Source: JABAAI01 sp965261955 (GTDB lineage: Bacteria > Spirochaetota > Leptospiria > Leptospirales > Leptonemataceae). Taken from it: a stretch of DNA of 64,000 nt. Where the stretch lies: NCBI GenBank assembly GCA_965261955.1, contig CBDHEM010000069.1, positions 1,364,001 through 1,428,000 of the forward strand, read 5' to 3'. Every line of letters begins with the position of its first letter. The stretch's first letter is position 1. Shown here in pieces: positions 18,975 to 28,214 of the stretch. The notes under the pieces are model-generated. The model had not been told where the DNA came from. It searched no databases and worked only from the letters and a program-made list of their open reading frames with translations. A program made the position numbers and the translations under genes.

Positions 18975-19219
18975 ATGAGGACTAAACGAATAGAGACGCC
19001 AGAAGTATTCAAAGCTGCGATAAAGAAAAGAGGGACAGGAGTTAAAGTGGGGGAAAAAATACGCCCCAAGTGCGGGGATACTCTGAAATTTCAGGGCAAC
19101 CGTAGACGCAAATTATATGTAGGGAATGGGATAACATAGGGATTTCTCGGGCATAATGGGACTGTAAAAGCGCTAAGTGCGGGTGTGCGAACTATTCTCG
19201 TGAAAAGCATTTAGGGCTC
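18975..19219 (+). pseudogene. decayed zinc-ribbon protein, probably transposase-derived
   Basis: ATG 18975 opens a 54-codon frame with half a zinc ribbon (IRPKCGDTLKFQGNRRRK) that stops at 19137-19139. The matching second half (SAKCGCANYSREKHLG) continues in another frame to about 19219. A split ribbon of this shape is typical of an inactivated transposase N-terminus; the IS family could not be assigned. The remaining bases from 18689 to 19326 hold nothing else I can support. Confidence 0.45.
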
Positions 19220-19326
19220 TCCAAGTAAAAAGTCTGTGCAAAAAGTCTGTGGCTGACTTGAAGAACAAATTTGTTACCTATCTGCTCAAATGCCCTTCAA
19301 TCACATTTGCAGATATCTTGAGGGGG

Positions 19327-19634
19327 CTTTGCAACAGTCCCTTGATAGAAGCGAAGGTATCCGCATATCTCAAAATAGTATACTCAAAACAGCACAGGCG
19401 AATGGCCTTGCTCTTATAAACAAACAAGGGGTTCTGTCTGATGGAGCTTTGCAAAATGCAAAAAAACAGGAAGTTAACCTTCTAGTGATGACGCAAATCA
19501 GCGTTTCACGGCACTCTATTTACAATGATTTATATTTTGCAACAGTCCCAAATAAGAAAATACCTATCGTAAATGCCTTGAATCAGTGGTCTACGGCATT
19601 TACCTCCGCCTTTCTTACTTTTTGTAACAGGCCC
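19327..19634 (+). repeat. cluster of MITE-like dispersed repeats
   Basis: An isolated end (GCTTTGCAACAGTCCC, 19327-19342) is followed by one nearly full copy (19445-19549, ending TTTTGCAACAGTCCC) and a further partial copy (about 19551-19634, ending TTTTTGTAACAGGCCC). An apparent 124-codon ORF across 19290-19664 is made mostly of these repeats and is not a gene. Confidence 0.75.
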
Positions 19635-19729
19635 AAAGTCCAGTCCCAAGGAATCAAAAAATAAAGGCTGGCTATATATCCTTCTCCGTCTACAGTAGCT
19701 TCCTGTCTGCCTGCCCTCAATGAAAAAGA

Positions 19730-20779
19730 ATGAAATACCGTAAGTTAGGCCATACAGACATTGATGTCAGCGTTATCTGCTTAGGCACTATGACATGGGG
19801 CGTCCAAAATACAGAAGCAGAAGCCCATAGACAAATGGACTATGCATGTGAACAAGGAGTTAATCTCATTGATACAGCTGAACTTTACCCCATTCCTCCC
19901 CGGGAACAACTTCATGGAATAACGGAAAGTTTTATTGGTAGCTGGATAGCTAATCAAAAACAAAAAAGAGAAAAAATTATTTTGGCTAGCAAAGTAGCTG
20001 GTCCAGGAGAGTTTGTTCGATACATACGAGGAGGGCCCCATCTCAGCAAATCCCAGATAAAAAAAGCCATCCAAGGAAGTCTAAAACGACTCCAAACAGA
20101 CTACATTGATCTATACCAATTACATTGGCCCGAACGCAAAACAAATTTTTTTGGACAGTTGGGCTATATACTCTGTGAAGATCAGGAAGCCGATATCATT
20201 CCCATACAAGAAAGCCTAGAAGCCTTACATGAACTCATAAAAGAGGGTTTGGTTCGGAGTATTGGCATCTCAAATGAAACACCTTGGGGCATATCGGAAT
20301 TTTTACGTTTACACAGAGAACAAGACTTACCAAGAGTTGTTAGCATCCAAAACCCCTACAATTTATTAAACCGAGGATTTGAGATGGGGCTATCTGAAAT
20401 AGCTCATCGTGAAAAGGTTGGACTTTTAGCCTATTCTCCTTTGGGATTCGGTGTACTTTCCGGAAAGTATTTGGATGGGGCAAGACCCCCTAAAGCACGT
20501 TTAACTCTTTACGGAAAATCCTATCAACGCTATACAAATGAATGGGCCATAAAAGCAACAGATGCTTATATCCAAATCGCCAAAAAACATGGTATAGATC
20601 CGGCTCAAATGGCTCTAGCCTTTGTGAATAGTCGACCGTTTGTGACTAGCAATATAATTGGAGCCACAAATATGGAACAACTAGAGGCCAATATAAAGAG
20701 TGTTGACCTAACTCTATCCCCTGAGATATACAAAGAAATCGAAAACATACAAAATAGGCATCCCAACCCGGCCCCATAA
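19730..20779 (+). CDS. tas: aldo/keto reductase, Tas-like
   Basis: This 349-aa NADP(H)-dependent TIM-barrel reductase has the AKR signature residues Asp/Tyr (LIDTAELYPIPP), catalytic Lys (ILASKVAGP) and His (YQLHWPER), plus the cofactor-binding end (ITSN-like VTSNIIGATNMEQLEANI). The N-terminus (MKYRKLGHTDIDVSVICLGT, MTWGVQNTEAEAH) and the PIPPREQ loop closely match E. coli Tas. The physiological substrate of this group is not firmly known. It stands alone, between a repeat cluster and the M50B-like gene. Confidence 0.92.
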   Translation: MKYRKLGHTDIDVSVICLGTMTWGVQNTEAEAHRQMDYACEQGVNLIDTAELYPIPPREQLHGITESFIGSWIANQKQKREKIILASKVAGPGEFVRYIRGGPHLSKSQIKKAIQGSLKRLQTDYIDLYQLHWPERKTNFFGQLGYILCEDQEADIIPIQESLEALHELIKEGLVRSIGISNETPWGISEFLRLHREQDLPRVVSIQNPYNLLNRGFEMGLSEIAHREKVGLLAYSPLGFGVLSGKYLDGARPPKARLTLYGKSYQRYTNEWAIKATDAYIQIAKKHGIDPAQMALAFVNSRPFVTSNIIGATNMEQLEANIKSVDLTLSPEIYKEIENIQNRHPNPAP

Positions 20780-20824
20780 TCACGTTTCTTTTCAAATATT
20801 TTCTTTCAAATAAAACTACTATCA

Positions 20825-20843
20825 AACGAACGAACGAACGAAC
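20825..20843. repeat. AACG tetranucleotide microsatellite
   Basis: Four and three-quarter copies of AACG in the gap between the tas-like gene and the M50B-like gene. It could vary by slippage but is about 75 bp from the next start codon. Confidence 0.6.
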
Positions 20844-20919
20844 AAAATTACTAGCAAAATTACCAAAACAAAAGAGATTTCATTTTTTGAATTCTCCTTC
20901 TCACCGATACTAGAGCATA

Positions 20920-21780
20920 GTGAGACGTCTCCTCTTTGTCATTTTTTGTGGTATTTTTTTCTCTATCACTTGGGACACTCAACTTATACTACCACTAAAA
21001 CTCCTTTCTGTCCTAATACACGAAATATGGCACGGCTTACTTGCCCTCCTAAGTGGCTCTCTTGTGGAACAGATACACATTGATCTATCAGAAGGAGGAG
21101 AAACTGTAGTAATGAATCTAGAAGCCCCTGTATTGATTTTACTCACAATTTCCGCAGGTTATTTGGGATCTGCTTTTACTGGTAGTTTACTTTTGTATAG
21201 GGGACTTTTGGGTCATTACGAACGTTTAAGTCTTTTTTTTTTGGCCAGCCTACTTAGCTATATGAGTTATCTTTTTACCAGTTATGGTAGCCTAGCTTTT
21301 TCTGTAGGTATGGCTTGGAGTGGTGGCCTCGTGATTTCAGCTATAGTGGGATCCTTTTTCGCACGCTATACCTTATTGTTATTAGGTACCTTTCTTGTTT
21401 GGTACGCACTCTATGATCTTCTTGATTTCACATGGAAATCCCATAAAACAGACGCTGGCATATTGTCTTCTTATGTGATAGAGAAAGGTTGGTGGCCTGC
21501 CTTGTCAGAAAATCAAGAAAGCCTAACCAATTATATTTCCTTCCTCTGGTCTTTTTTAGTTTTATCTATTGTGGCTGTTTTTGCCCGGTCGATGCTAAAA
21601 ATACTGCAAGTAAAAGAAACATCGCTAGCAATGGGAGAAGTAGAAAACGAAGAAGCTATGCCAGAAAAAGTCCCGCCAGCAGAAATAAACGAATGGCTCA
21701 TAAACAAAGGCTTACGATGGGATAGAGAAGATCAAAAAATTCTTCCTCTATGTGTTCAAGAAAAGCTAGATAAAAATTAA
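20920..21780 (+). CDS. M50B-like membrane metalloprotease
   Basis: This 286-aa protein starts with GTG. TM1 (~1-25) is followed by HEIWH within SVLIHEIWHGLLALLSGS, the zinc motif of the M50B-like family, and four or five further TM helices to residue ~225. Residues ~225-286 are a charged cytoplasmic tail ending in a short domain (INEWLINKGLRWDREDQKIL). Members are thought to be intramembrane proteases, but no substrate is known. No NPDG-type second motif is obvious; the third metal ligand is uncertain, so activity is unproven. Confidence 0.72.
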   Translation: MRRLLFVIFCGIFFSITWDTQLILPLKLLSVLIHEIWHGLLALLSGSLVEQIHIDLSEGGETVVMNLEAPVLILLTISAGYLGSAFTGSLLLYRGLLGHYERLSLFFLASLLSYMSYLFTSYGSLAFSVGMAWSGGLVISAIVGSFFARYTLLLLGTFLVWYALYDLLDFTWKSHKTDAGILSSYVIEKGWWPALSENQESLTNYISFLWSFLVLSIVAVFARSMLKILQVKETSLAMGEVENEEAMPEKVPPAEINEWLINKGLRWDREDQKILPLCVQEKLDKN

Positions 21781-21893
21781 TAAAAAGTATTTGTAACTTT
21801 GTCATGAAATGATAGCGTTGACTGTTTTGTGCTTTATTCATTATGGTTTATGATGGAGTGATCAAATATAAAAAACGAAGTTAAGGTCCGGGT

Positions 21894-21922
21894 TTGACAT
21901 AATTGTTTGTTAGTCATTAAAA
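21894..21922 (+). promoter_or_regulatory. candidate promoter of the YHS lipoprotein gene
   Basis: TTGACA (21894-21899), a 17-bp spacer and TTAAAA (21917-21922) lie about 30 bp upstream of the start. A strong ribosome-binding site (GAGGAGGAG, 21936-21944) follows. The -10 box is weak, so the call is tentative. Confidence 0.4.
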
Positions 21923-21951
21923 GGGGACACAAGAAGAGGAGGAGCAGATAA

Positions 21952-22443
21952 ATGAACCAAAAAAAGAAGATCGTACTATCACTCGTAATAGTCAGCTTTA
22001 TATTGTCTATCACACAGTGCCGAGTTAATGCAAATGAATATCTAATGAATGTCGATGATAAGGGTATAATTTTAGACGGTTACGATGCCGTTGCTTTTTT
22101 CACCAAAAAAAAAACTGTCAAAGGAAAAGCAACTATCTCATTTAAGTATAAGGATGCGATCTTTTATTTTTCTTCAGAAAAGAATAGGGATACCTTCCAA
22201 AAAAATCCCAAAAAATATACACCCCTATTTGGGGGTTGGTGCGCATACGCTGTATCAAAAGGACATGTCTCTCCTGTAGACATCAAACTTTTCAAAATTC
22301 AAGATGGGCACCTTATACTCCAACACAATAAGAGAGCTTGGACACTTTACGAAGAAAACCCTGTAGCGAACATGAAAAAAGCAAATGGGAATTGGCCTAT
22401 TCTTATCGCAAAACATAAAAAAGGTCGGTATGTGGGCTTCTAA
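21952..22443 (+). CDS. YHS-domain lipoprotein
   Basis: This 163-aa exported protein has a signal segment ending SITQC (Cys23), a plausible lipobox. The YHS domain spans ~35-110: GYDAVAFFTKKK, FKYKDAIFYFSSEKNRDTF, NPKKYTPLFGGWCAYAVSKG. YHS proteins are often metal-associated, but no function is established for this lipoprotein form. The C-terminal part (~110-163) contains WPILIAKHKKG. It has a very strong Shine-Dalgarno sequence and stands alone between gaps of about 170 bp. Confidence 0.85.
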   Translation: MNQKKKIVLSLVIVSFILSITQCRVNANEYLMNVDDKGIILDGYDAVAFFTKKKTVKGKATISFKYKDAIFYFSSEKNRDTFQKNPKKYTPLFGGWCAYAVSKGHVSPVDIKLFKIQDGHLILQHNKRAWTLYEENPVANMKKANGNWPILIAKHKKGRYVGF

Positions 22444-22621
22444 CTACAACATTCGATAAGATAAAGAGACTATTCCAAGTAGTTTCCATATGAAAGTGCA
22501 ATTGAAAAAGGGACCAATAAAAAGTATTTGCTTTTCTTTAGAGTGGCTTTGCTGAATCATTGATATGGAGCGAGGGTATGGCTGTTTGGTTTGACCTCTG
22601 GTTTTATTCTTTACTTTTATT

Positions 22622-23296
22622 GTGTTTTCTGAACGTCTAAAAATATATCAAGAACTTGCTCACAAACTTCTTTTTACCCCTAGTCATTTCTTTTCTCATT
22701 ATTTTGAGAGTTTTTCTTCTCAAAGAAATCAAAATGGTCCCGGTATCTTTTCCTCTTTTGCCTATACTGTTTTGGGGCTTTCTAGTTTGAGCTGGGCTGT
22801 GGGGCTTTATCTTCTTCGCTCTTCTTATACATCCAATTTTTGGTTACAAATTATTTTATTAGCTATAGTCCAGTTTTTGGTTATACATTTAAGTGCACGT
22901 TTACTAAGTCCTTATATGAATCATTGTATGCAAAGGTATTGGGAACGGGAAAAAAATAACAAAAGGCAACAATATACAAATATAAATATAAACAATAGTG
23001 ATCATATTGAAAAGCTAGAACTCCTGTGGGCTATCAGTAGTTTTCCTATGGTATTTTTTTCTGTGTTTTGCTTATTCATTAGTAGCCTTTCTCAATCTGT
23101 TTTCTTCACTTTTTTTCTTTTTCTTTGGCTACTATCGTGGTCTGTTTCTTTATTTCTTTTAGGTAAACAAAAGCTTTATGACCTGAGATTGCGGCAGCTC
23201 TTTTTCCTTACCTTTCGAACTATAGGACTCTTTAGCTTTCTCCCATCGCTTCTTTTTTCTTGTCTTATTTTACAACTTTTTGTGATTTTTGACTAA
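22622..23296 (+). CDS. membrane protein, probable YIP1 family
   Basis: This 224-aa protein has an N-terminal amphipathic segment with FTPSHFFSHYFE, like the SP.xFF motif of bacterial Yip1-domain proteins, and five hydrophobic helices (~45-65, 75-95, 130-155, 160-180, 195-222). Function in bacteria is unknown. The GTG start at 22622 is inferred from the N-terminal motif; the upstream region lacks a clear ribosome-binding site. It ends 19 bp before surE and is probably in one operon with surE and the TPR gene. Confidence 0.6.
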   Translation: MFSERLKIYQELAHKLLFTPSHFFSHYFESFSSQRNQNGPGIFSSFAYTVLGLSSLSWAVGLYLLRSSYTSNFWLQIILLAIVQFLVIHLSARLLSPYMNHCMQRYWEREKNNKRQQYTNININNSDHIEKLELLWAISSFPMVFFSVFCLFISSLSQSVFFTFFLFLWLLSWSVSLFLLGKQKLYDLRLRQLFFLTFRTIGLFSFLPSLLFSCLILQLFVIFD

Positions 23297-23315
23297 ATTA
23301 TGAGGGAAAAATTTT

Positions 23316-24107
23316 TTGAGCAAACTATGCATACTACTCTCCAACGATGATGGTTACGATGCACCCGGTATTTGTGCTCTAGAAGAAGCATTATCTGAGA
23401 TTGGAGAGGTTTGGAAAATCGCTCCTGACCAGCAGAGGAGTGGAATGTCTCATGCTTTAAATTTCCATGGATCTGTTTCTCTAGAACAATTTTCTAAAAG
23501 GTGTTATTTACTCAAAGATGGTTATCCGGCAGATTGTGTGAATGTCGGCCTATATGCAAAGGGCTTTCCTCCCTTTGATCTAGTCGTTTCTGGCATCAAT
23601 CATGGACCAAATTTAGGAGACGACGTACATTACAGTGGAACTGTCGCCGCAGCTCGTCAAGCCACCATTCACCATATTCGCTCTATCGCTGTTAGTGCGG
23701 TGGACGCAGGAGCGTCAGCTTCTCAAATGCTTCGTATTGCCAAATGGACTAGAAATTGGCTAGAAAAAAAATTTTCTCTTTTGGAAACACGGATCACGTA
23801 CAATATCAACTATCCTATAGAAAGCGATACCAGTGGGAAAAGGAGTAATTCTTATCCACCCGTATATTTTAGTTCGCAAGGACAACGTATTTACAAAGAT
23901 AAATATGAAGAGAAAAAGAATGAAAGTACAGACGAAAAAAAAAATTCCAAGCGCATACTCAAATTAGCATTAACGGAACTAGGATACGTACCCGAAAAGG
24001 GATCTGACTTTGAAGTAACCCTACGGGACAAATGTATATCTATCACCCCATTGAGCACATACACAACGGCTATACAAGAATTAGAAAAATGGCAAAGGAA
24101 AAAATAA
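23316..24107 (+). CDS. surE: 5'/3'-nucleotidase SurE
   Basis: This 263-aa metal-dependent nucleoside-monophosphate phosphatase has the metal-binding motif LLSNDDGYDAPG near the N-terminus, PDQQRSGMSHALN, the core VVSGINHGPNLGDDVHYSGTVAAA and a C-terminal Thr-Asp-like region. It starts with TTG 23316 behind GAGGG. A Lys/Glu/Ser-rich insert (~residues 190-212) is unusual. It overlaps the TPR gene by 19 bp, so translational coupling is likely. Confidence 0.95.
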   Translation: MSKLCILLSNDDGYDAPGICALEEALSEIGEVWKIAPDQQRSGMSHALNFHGSVSLEQFSKRCYLLKDGYPADCVNVGLYAKGFPPFDLVVSGINHGPNLGDDVHYSGTVAAARQATIHHIRSIAVSAVDAGASASQMLRIAKWTRNWLEKKFSLLETRITYNINYPIESDTSGKRSNSYPPVYFSSQGQRIYKDKYEEKKNESTDEKKNSKRILKLALTELGYVPEKGSDFEVTLRDKCISITPLSTYTTAIQELEKWQRKK

Positions 24108-24787
24108 ACGATCATATTCAATCTATCCTAGAAAGGATACTCCACATCAAAAAAGGTATTCAGACAACTCAAGAAAGCCCTGTGGACTTGCATGAATTGG
24201 CGATTTCTTACTATCATCTAGACAATCAAAGCAAAACTATTTCTTATATAGAACGACTAGTTAAAAAATTTCCAGATTATATTGAGATCGCTTCCATACG
24301 AGCTTTACAGGCTTTAAGCCTAATCGAACTAAAAAAATGGGGGATGGCAAAAACCATTATAGAAGAACGCCTTCGAGTGGAAGAAAGCGACTCTCGCCTA
24401 CTTTCTATGTTAGCTTACATTTACGAAAAAAATGGACAGGAAAACATGGCCATTGAAACCCTTCGTAAAATTCTCATCATACGCCCAAAGGACGTAAATG
24501 CCCTCAATTCTCTTGGGTATTTACTTAGCCTCCATGGTAAGAAGGAAGATAGGCCTTATGCCTTATCTTGTTTATATCAAGCACTCAAAACCCAACCTAA
24601 TCACCCAGCCTACCTAGACTCTTTAGGAGTGTACTACATGAAAAAAGGGGATGAGACTCGTGCAAAAAAAGCCCTAGGAGAAGCACTCAAGAAAGCACCT
24701 GAAAACATGGAAATTTTGGATCATGTTCGCCAGCTATACACAAAAAAAAAGACTCATCAAAATGAACCCAAAAATAAAAAATCCTAA
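24089..24787 (+). CDS. TPR-repeat protein
   Basis: This 232-aa protein consists of about five to six TPR-like helix pairs (SRLLSMLAYIYEKNGQENMAIETL; DVNALNSLGYLLSLHGKK; HPAYLDSLGVYYMKKGDETRA). The start is taken as ATG 24089 (MAKEKINDH), which overlaps surE by 19 bp; an earlier in-frame ATG at 24032 lies deeper inside surE and is less likely. There is no signal peptide. It is presumably a cytoplasmic interaction protein in the YIP1-surE operon. Confidence 0.75.
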   Translation: MAKEKINDHIQSILERILHIKKGIQTTQESPVDLHELAISYYHLDNQSKTISYIERLVKKFPDYIEIASIRALQALSLIELKKWGMAKTIIEERLRVEESDSRLLSMLAYIYEKNGQENMAIETLRKILIIRPKDVNALNSLGYLLSLHGKKEDRPYALSCLYQALKTQPNHPAYLDSLGVYYMKKGDETRAKKALGEALKKAPENMEILDHVRQLYTKKKTHQNEPKNKKS

Positions 24788-24820
24788 CTTCTATGTCTCC
24801 TGCACCTATTTTGCCAGTTT

Positions 24821-25573
24821 TTACTGACAATCAGAGCTTATGCCAGCCACATAATTTTGAATCACCCGAATATTGGTGGCTAGACTATCTCCTAGAAAAC
24901 CTTTTATCTCTTTGTACGATATTTGTTTCAGATAACTCTTCAATAAAGAACGCGCCACGGGCAAATAAGACCAATGCCAACGCTCTTCTTCGTAACCATG
25001 CATGCGCTTACTTCCTTTTTTTGTATAGACTTGGCAAAAACCAAAGCGGGTAGCATTTTTTTGTAACCACAAGTAAACACTCTTACCTTGTCCCTTTGTG
25101 AAATATTCGTTATATAGTGCATTCAAATCCACTTCAGTTCCCCAGTGATGACGTGAAGTTGTGGGCATCGCACTATAACGTAAAAGCGTTTTTGTCATCA
25201 CAACAGTTTGTGATGGTGGTATTTTCCTCTCCTTTTTAATTCTCTTCCATTTTTTTTCCCAAATCATTTTTTGATGACGGAAACTCCGAGAAGCCGAGAG
25301 TATAACGAGAGTGATGCCGTCTTTTTTTGCGCTAGCATGCATTTGAGTAAAGGCTTTATAAGCATTTTTATGTAAATAGAGATGCTTACGTTTTGTATAA
25401 GACAAAGAAATCGGTACAAAATCTGCCTCTTTTGAATAATCTATATGACCTAAAAGCCAATTTTTCATATATATACTATTTATCTTTTTTTGTTTCGATT
25501 CAGAAAAGTGACTATTAGGAAACAAAAGACAAACGATAAAAAAATATATCCAATATTGTTTATTTATATTCAT
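24821..25573 (-). CDS. M15-family D,D-carboxypeptidase (VanY-like)
   Basis: This 250-aa protein has an N-terminal hydrophobic signal or anchor and an M15B catalytic domain. Zinc ligands are visible in TSRHHWGTEVDLN (the SxHxxGxAxD motif; His and Asp) and in EEERWHWSYLP (catalytic Glu and third-ligand His). SASRSFRHQKMIW is the substrate-pocket region. It should trim the terminal D-Ala from peptidoglycan stems in the periplasm. It runs convergent to the surE-TPR operon and follows argC on the minus strand with a 148-bp gap. Confidence 0.88.
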   Translation of the reverse strand: MNINKQYWIYFFIVCLLFPNSHFSESKQKKINSIYMKNWLLGHIDYSKEADFVPISLSYTKRKHLYLHKNAYKAFTQMHASAKKDGITLVILSASRSFRHQKMIWEKKWKRIKKERKIPPSQTVVMTKTLLRYSAMPTTSRHHWGTEVDLNALYNEYFTKGQGKSVYLWLQKNATRFGFCQVYTKKGSKRMHGYEEERWHWSYLPVARSLLKSYLKQISYKEIKGFLGDSLATNIRVIQNYVAGISSDCQ

Positions 25574-25721
25574 GATGATTAGATGAGAGTGATTGGCAGA
25601 ATAGTGTTTCTCAAAACCAACTCAAAAACACAGTTCGTTTTCATTAAAAAATCAACAAAAAATCAACAAAAAAACGACCGTACAGTTTTTTTATACATAC
25701 TATCCGCATTTCTATGCGATC

Positions 25722-26750
25722 TTATAAAAGGCCTGTTTCTTCTGGAATACCAAGCATCAGATTCATATTCTGGATGGCCTGTCCTGAGGCCCCCTTTATC
25801 AAATTATCTAAAGCGGCCACAAGAACACTAATCTCTCCTCTAGAACGTATAGCCAAATCAAGATAGTTCGTATTTTGAACTTTTCTCAATTCCACATCTT
25901 CTGGATTTTCATAAAAACGAATAAAATGTTCTTTTTCTGAAAACTCACGAAGAGCTTGCTCCAGATGATTCGGGGCTTCCGATTTCCAGTGGATAACAAT
26001 CGTCGTTAAAATCCCACATTCTATTGGCAAGAGGTGAGGAGTAAAAGTAAGAGGAAACAAAATATCTTGATTCAGACATTGACTAGCGTACTCTTTTATC
26101 TCCGGTTCATGCTGGTGTTTAAGTATTTTATAAGGACGAAAGTTTTCGTGAACATGAGAAAAGGAGAAAACCTGTCCTTCCACACGAGCACCTGCTCCAG
26201 AAACTCCCGAGCAAGATTGTACATCAATAGAAAGGATTTGTTCTTCTACAATCTCTTTGGAAGAGAGAATGGGGAGAAGGGGCAGGATGGCTGAACTGGC
26301 ATAACAACCTGGATTAGAAACAGCCCTAGCTTTTTGAATATTTTTTCGCAAGAATTCCGAAAGCCCATAAACAAACTTCTCCACATACTCAAAAGCAACG
26401 TGCTCCATATTATAAACACTCTCCCAAATTTTTTTATTATGCAGGCGAAAAGTACCACTAAGATCTACTAGAATATTCCCATCACTAAATAATTCAGGAA
26501 CTTTTTGTAAAGACACATCGTTAGGAGTTCCTAAAAAGACAGGTAAACCCCTAGGGGTTTTTGCTGAATTACTTTGAAAAAGTAAATCCCGACCTCTTAA
26601 ATTCGGAAAAACTTTCTCCAAAGGAAATCCAACATAACGATCGGAAGTAATATGAACAGGTCTAAGGTATGGATGCCTTTGCAATAGGCGGAGCAACTCC
26701 CTCCCAGTTAGCCCTCCCGCTCCTAAGATAGCCACATCAATTACATCCAT
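25722..26750 (-). CDS. argC: N-acetyl-gamma-glutamyl-phosphate reductase
   Basis: ArgC (342 aa) carries out the third step of arginine biosynthesis, NADPH reduction of N-acetylglutamyl-phosphate. The Rossmann motif is VAILGAGGLTGRELLRLL at ~5-22. The catalytic cysteine lies in SNPGCYASSAILPLLPI. A later SCSGVSGAGARVEGQ and the C-terminal DNLIKGASGQAIQNMN are typical. No other arg gene is adjacent, so it is a detached pathway gene here. Confidence 0.96.
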   Translation of the reverse strand: MDVIDVAILGAGGLTGRELLRLLQRHPYLRPVHITSDRYVGFPLEKVFPNLRGRDLLFQSNSAKTPRGLPVFLGTPNDVSLQKVPELFSDGNILVDLSGTFRLHNKKIWESVYNMEHVAFEYVEKFVYGLSEFLRKNIQKARAVSNPGCYASSAILPLLPILSSKEIVEEQILSIDVQSCSGVSGAGARVEGQVFSFSHVHENFRPYKILKHQHEPEIKEYASQCLNQDILFPLTFTPHLLPIECGILTTIVIHWKSEAPNHLEQALREFSEKEHFIRFYENPEDVELRKVQNTNYLDLAIRSRGEISVLVAALDNLIKGASGQAIQNMNLMLGIPEETGLL

Positions 26751-26874
26751 TTTATACTTTTATTTTACTTTTTATAAATGAAGTCAACCTAATCATGAAC
26801 AGACTAGATAGTGTAGATAGAAATTTTAAACAAACGATACTTTTCCTAGTCGTGTAATACATAAATTCATTCTT

Positions 26875-28071
26875 TTACTGTGCGACATCCAGCACTTCTC
26901 CTGTTTCCATATCTACTTGTGCAAGATTCACTTCCATATCTTCTATAGTCTTTGTAGCCACTTTAGAATTTTGTTTTTCATCTTTTTGGGCTTGAGGATT
27001 TGGCGCCGGTGGCTTCCTCTTTGCTTCATGTCGTTGTCGCAATTCTTTTTCAATAGATTGACTGATTTCCTTGTTTGCTAATAAAAACTGGTACACATTC
27101 TCACGTCCCTGTCCAATTCGATTACCTTGGTATGAATACCAAGTACCAGATCGCTCAATTAGCTTTTCTTGTACACCCAAATCCAATAGAGAGGATTCAT
27201 AATTTATACCTCGATCAAAAAGTATCTCAAACTCTGCCTGACGAAAAGGAGGAGCCAATTTGTTTTTAACAACTTTTACACGTACACGATTACCATATGC
27301 CTCATCTCCTTTTTTCAACGTCTCAATACGCCGTATATCGAGACGTACAGAGGCATAGAATTTCAAAGCATTTCCTCCTGTTGTCGTCTCAGGTGAACCA
27401 AACATCACACCTATTTTATGGCGAATTTGATTCACAAAAATAACAGTTGTGCGAGAACGAGAAATGGTACCTGTTAATTTACGTAAGGCTTGACTCATCA
27501 AACGAGCATGGAGTCCCATTTGTGCATCGCCCATATTTCCTTCCAATTCTGAACGAGGAACAAGCGCGGCAACGGAATCAACAACCACAATATCTACAGC
27601 ATTTGAACGTACAAGAGACTCTGTAATTTCTAAGGCCTCTTCTCCATTGTCTGGCTGAGAAACGAGAAGGTCGTCAATGTTCACTCCTATGCGCTGAGCA
27701 AATATAGGATCTAGAGCATGCTCTGCATCAACAAAGGCAGCAATGCCACCTAATTTCTGGGCATTGCCCACAGCAGACAAACAAAGCGTTGTTTTACCGG
27801 AAGATTCAGGCCCAAAGATCTCAACCACTCGACCTCGTCCAAAACCACCTATACCTAGGGCAAAATCAAGAGTTAAGGCACCTGTAGAAATACTCTCAAT
27901 ATCGCGTGCCACACTCTGATCGCCTAATTTCATAATTGAGCCCTTACCAAATTGACGCTCGATTTGCTCTATTGCACTACCTACAGCTTGAAGGCGCTCA
28001 GTATTATTTTTATTTCCTGCATTTATTCTAGGCACTGCCTGAAGACGACTTTCTTTTTTTGTTCTTGCCAT
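26875..28071 (-). CDS. recA: recombinase RecA
   Basis: RecA (398 aa) catalyses strand exchange and stimulates LexA-type cleavage. Walker A GPESSGKT is at 87-94, VDAEHALDP follows, and loop 2 carries GNALKFYASVRLDIRR. The protein is longer than E. coli RecA (353 aa), with about 20 extra N-terminal residues rich in Lys/Asn and a C-terminal tail of ~50 residues. ATAGGAG-type Shine-Dalgarno precedes the ATG. I did not find a TTTG-N5-CAAA box of the kind reported for Leptospira in the upstream 140 bp. Confidence 0.98.
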   Translation of the reverse strand: MARTKKESRLQAVPRINAGNKNNTERLQAVGSAIEQIERQFGKGSIMKLGDQSVARDIESISTGALTLDFALGIGGFGRGRVVEIFGPESSGKTTLCLSAVGNAQKLGGIAAFVDAEHALDPIFAQRIGVNIDDLLVSQPDNGEEALEITESLVRSNAVDIVVVDSVAALVPRSELEGNMGDAQMGLHARLMSQALRKLTGTISRSRTTVIFVNQIRHKIGVMFGSPETTTGGNALKFYASVRLDIRRIETLKKGDEAYGNRVRVKVVKNKLAPPFRQAEFEILFDRGINYESSLLDLGVQEKLIERSGTWYSYQGNRIGQGRENVYQFLLANKEISQSIEKELRQRHEAKRKPPAPNPQAQKDEKQNSKVATKTIEDMEVNLAQVDMETGEVLDVAQ

Positions 28072-28214
28072 AATGATATGCTCCTATTCTTGAATTGTAT
28101 TTTTCCATTTGTATTTTTCCCTTATGGAATCCTTTCTTTTTATATGTTTAGAATAACATAGGGGTGTGACATAAAATACACTTTCTTCAATAAACTATAA
28201 ATATGTATAGTGTT

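Noticed and set aside
19290..19664. 124-codon ORF
   Set aside because: Most of it is MITE repeat sequence read in one frame; no protein family and a composition set by the repeat.
28072..28214. SOS box before recA
   Set aside because: No TTTG-N5-CAAA or similar dyad is visible in the leader; absence here does not exclude another LexA site type.
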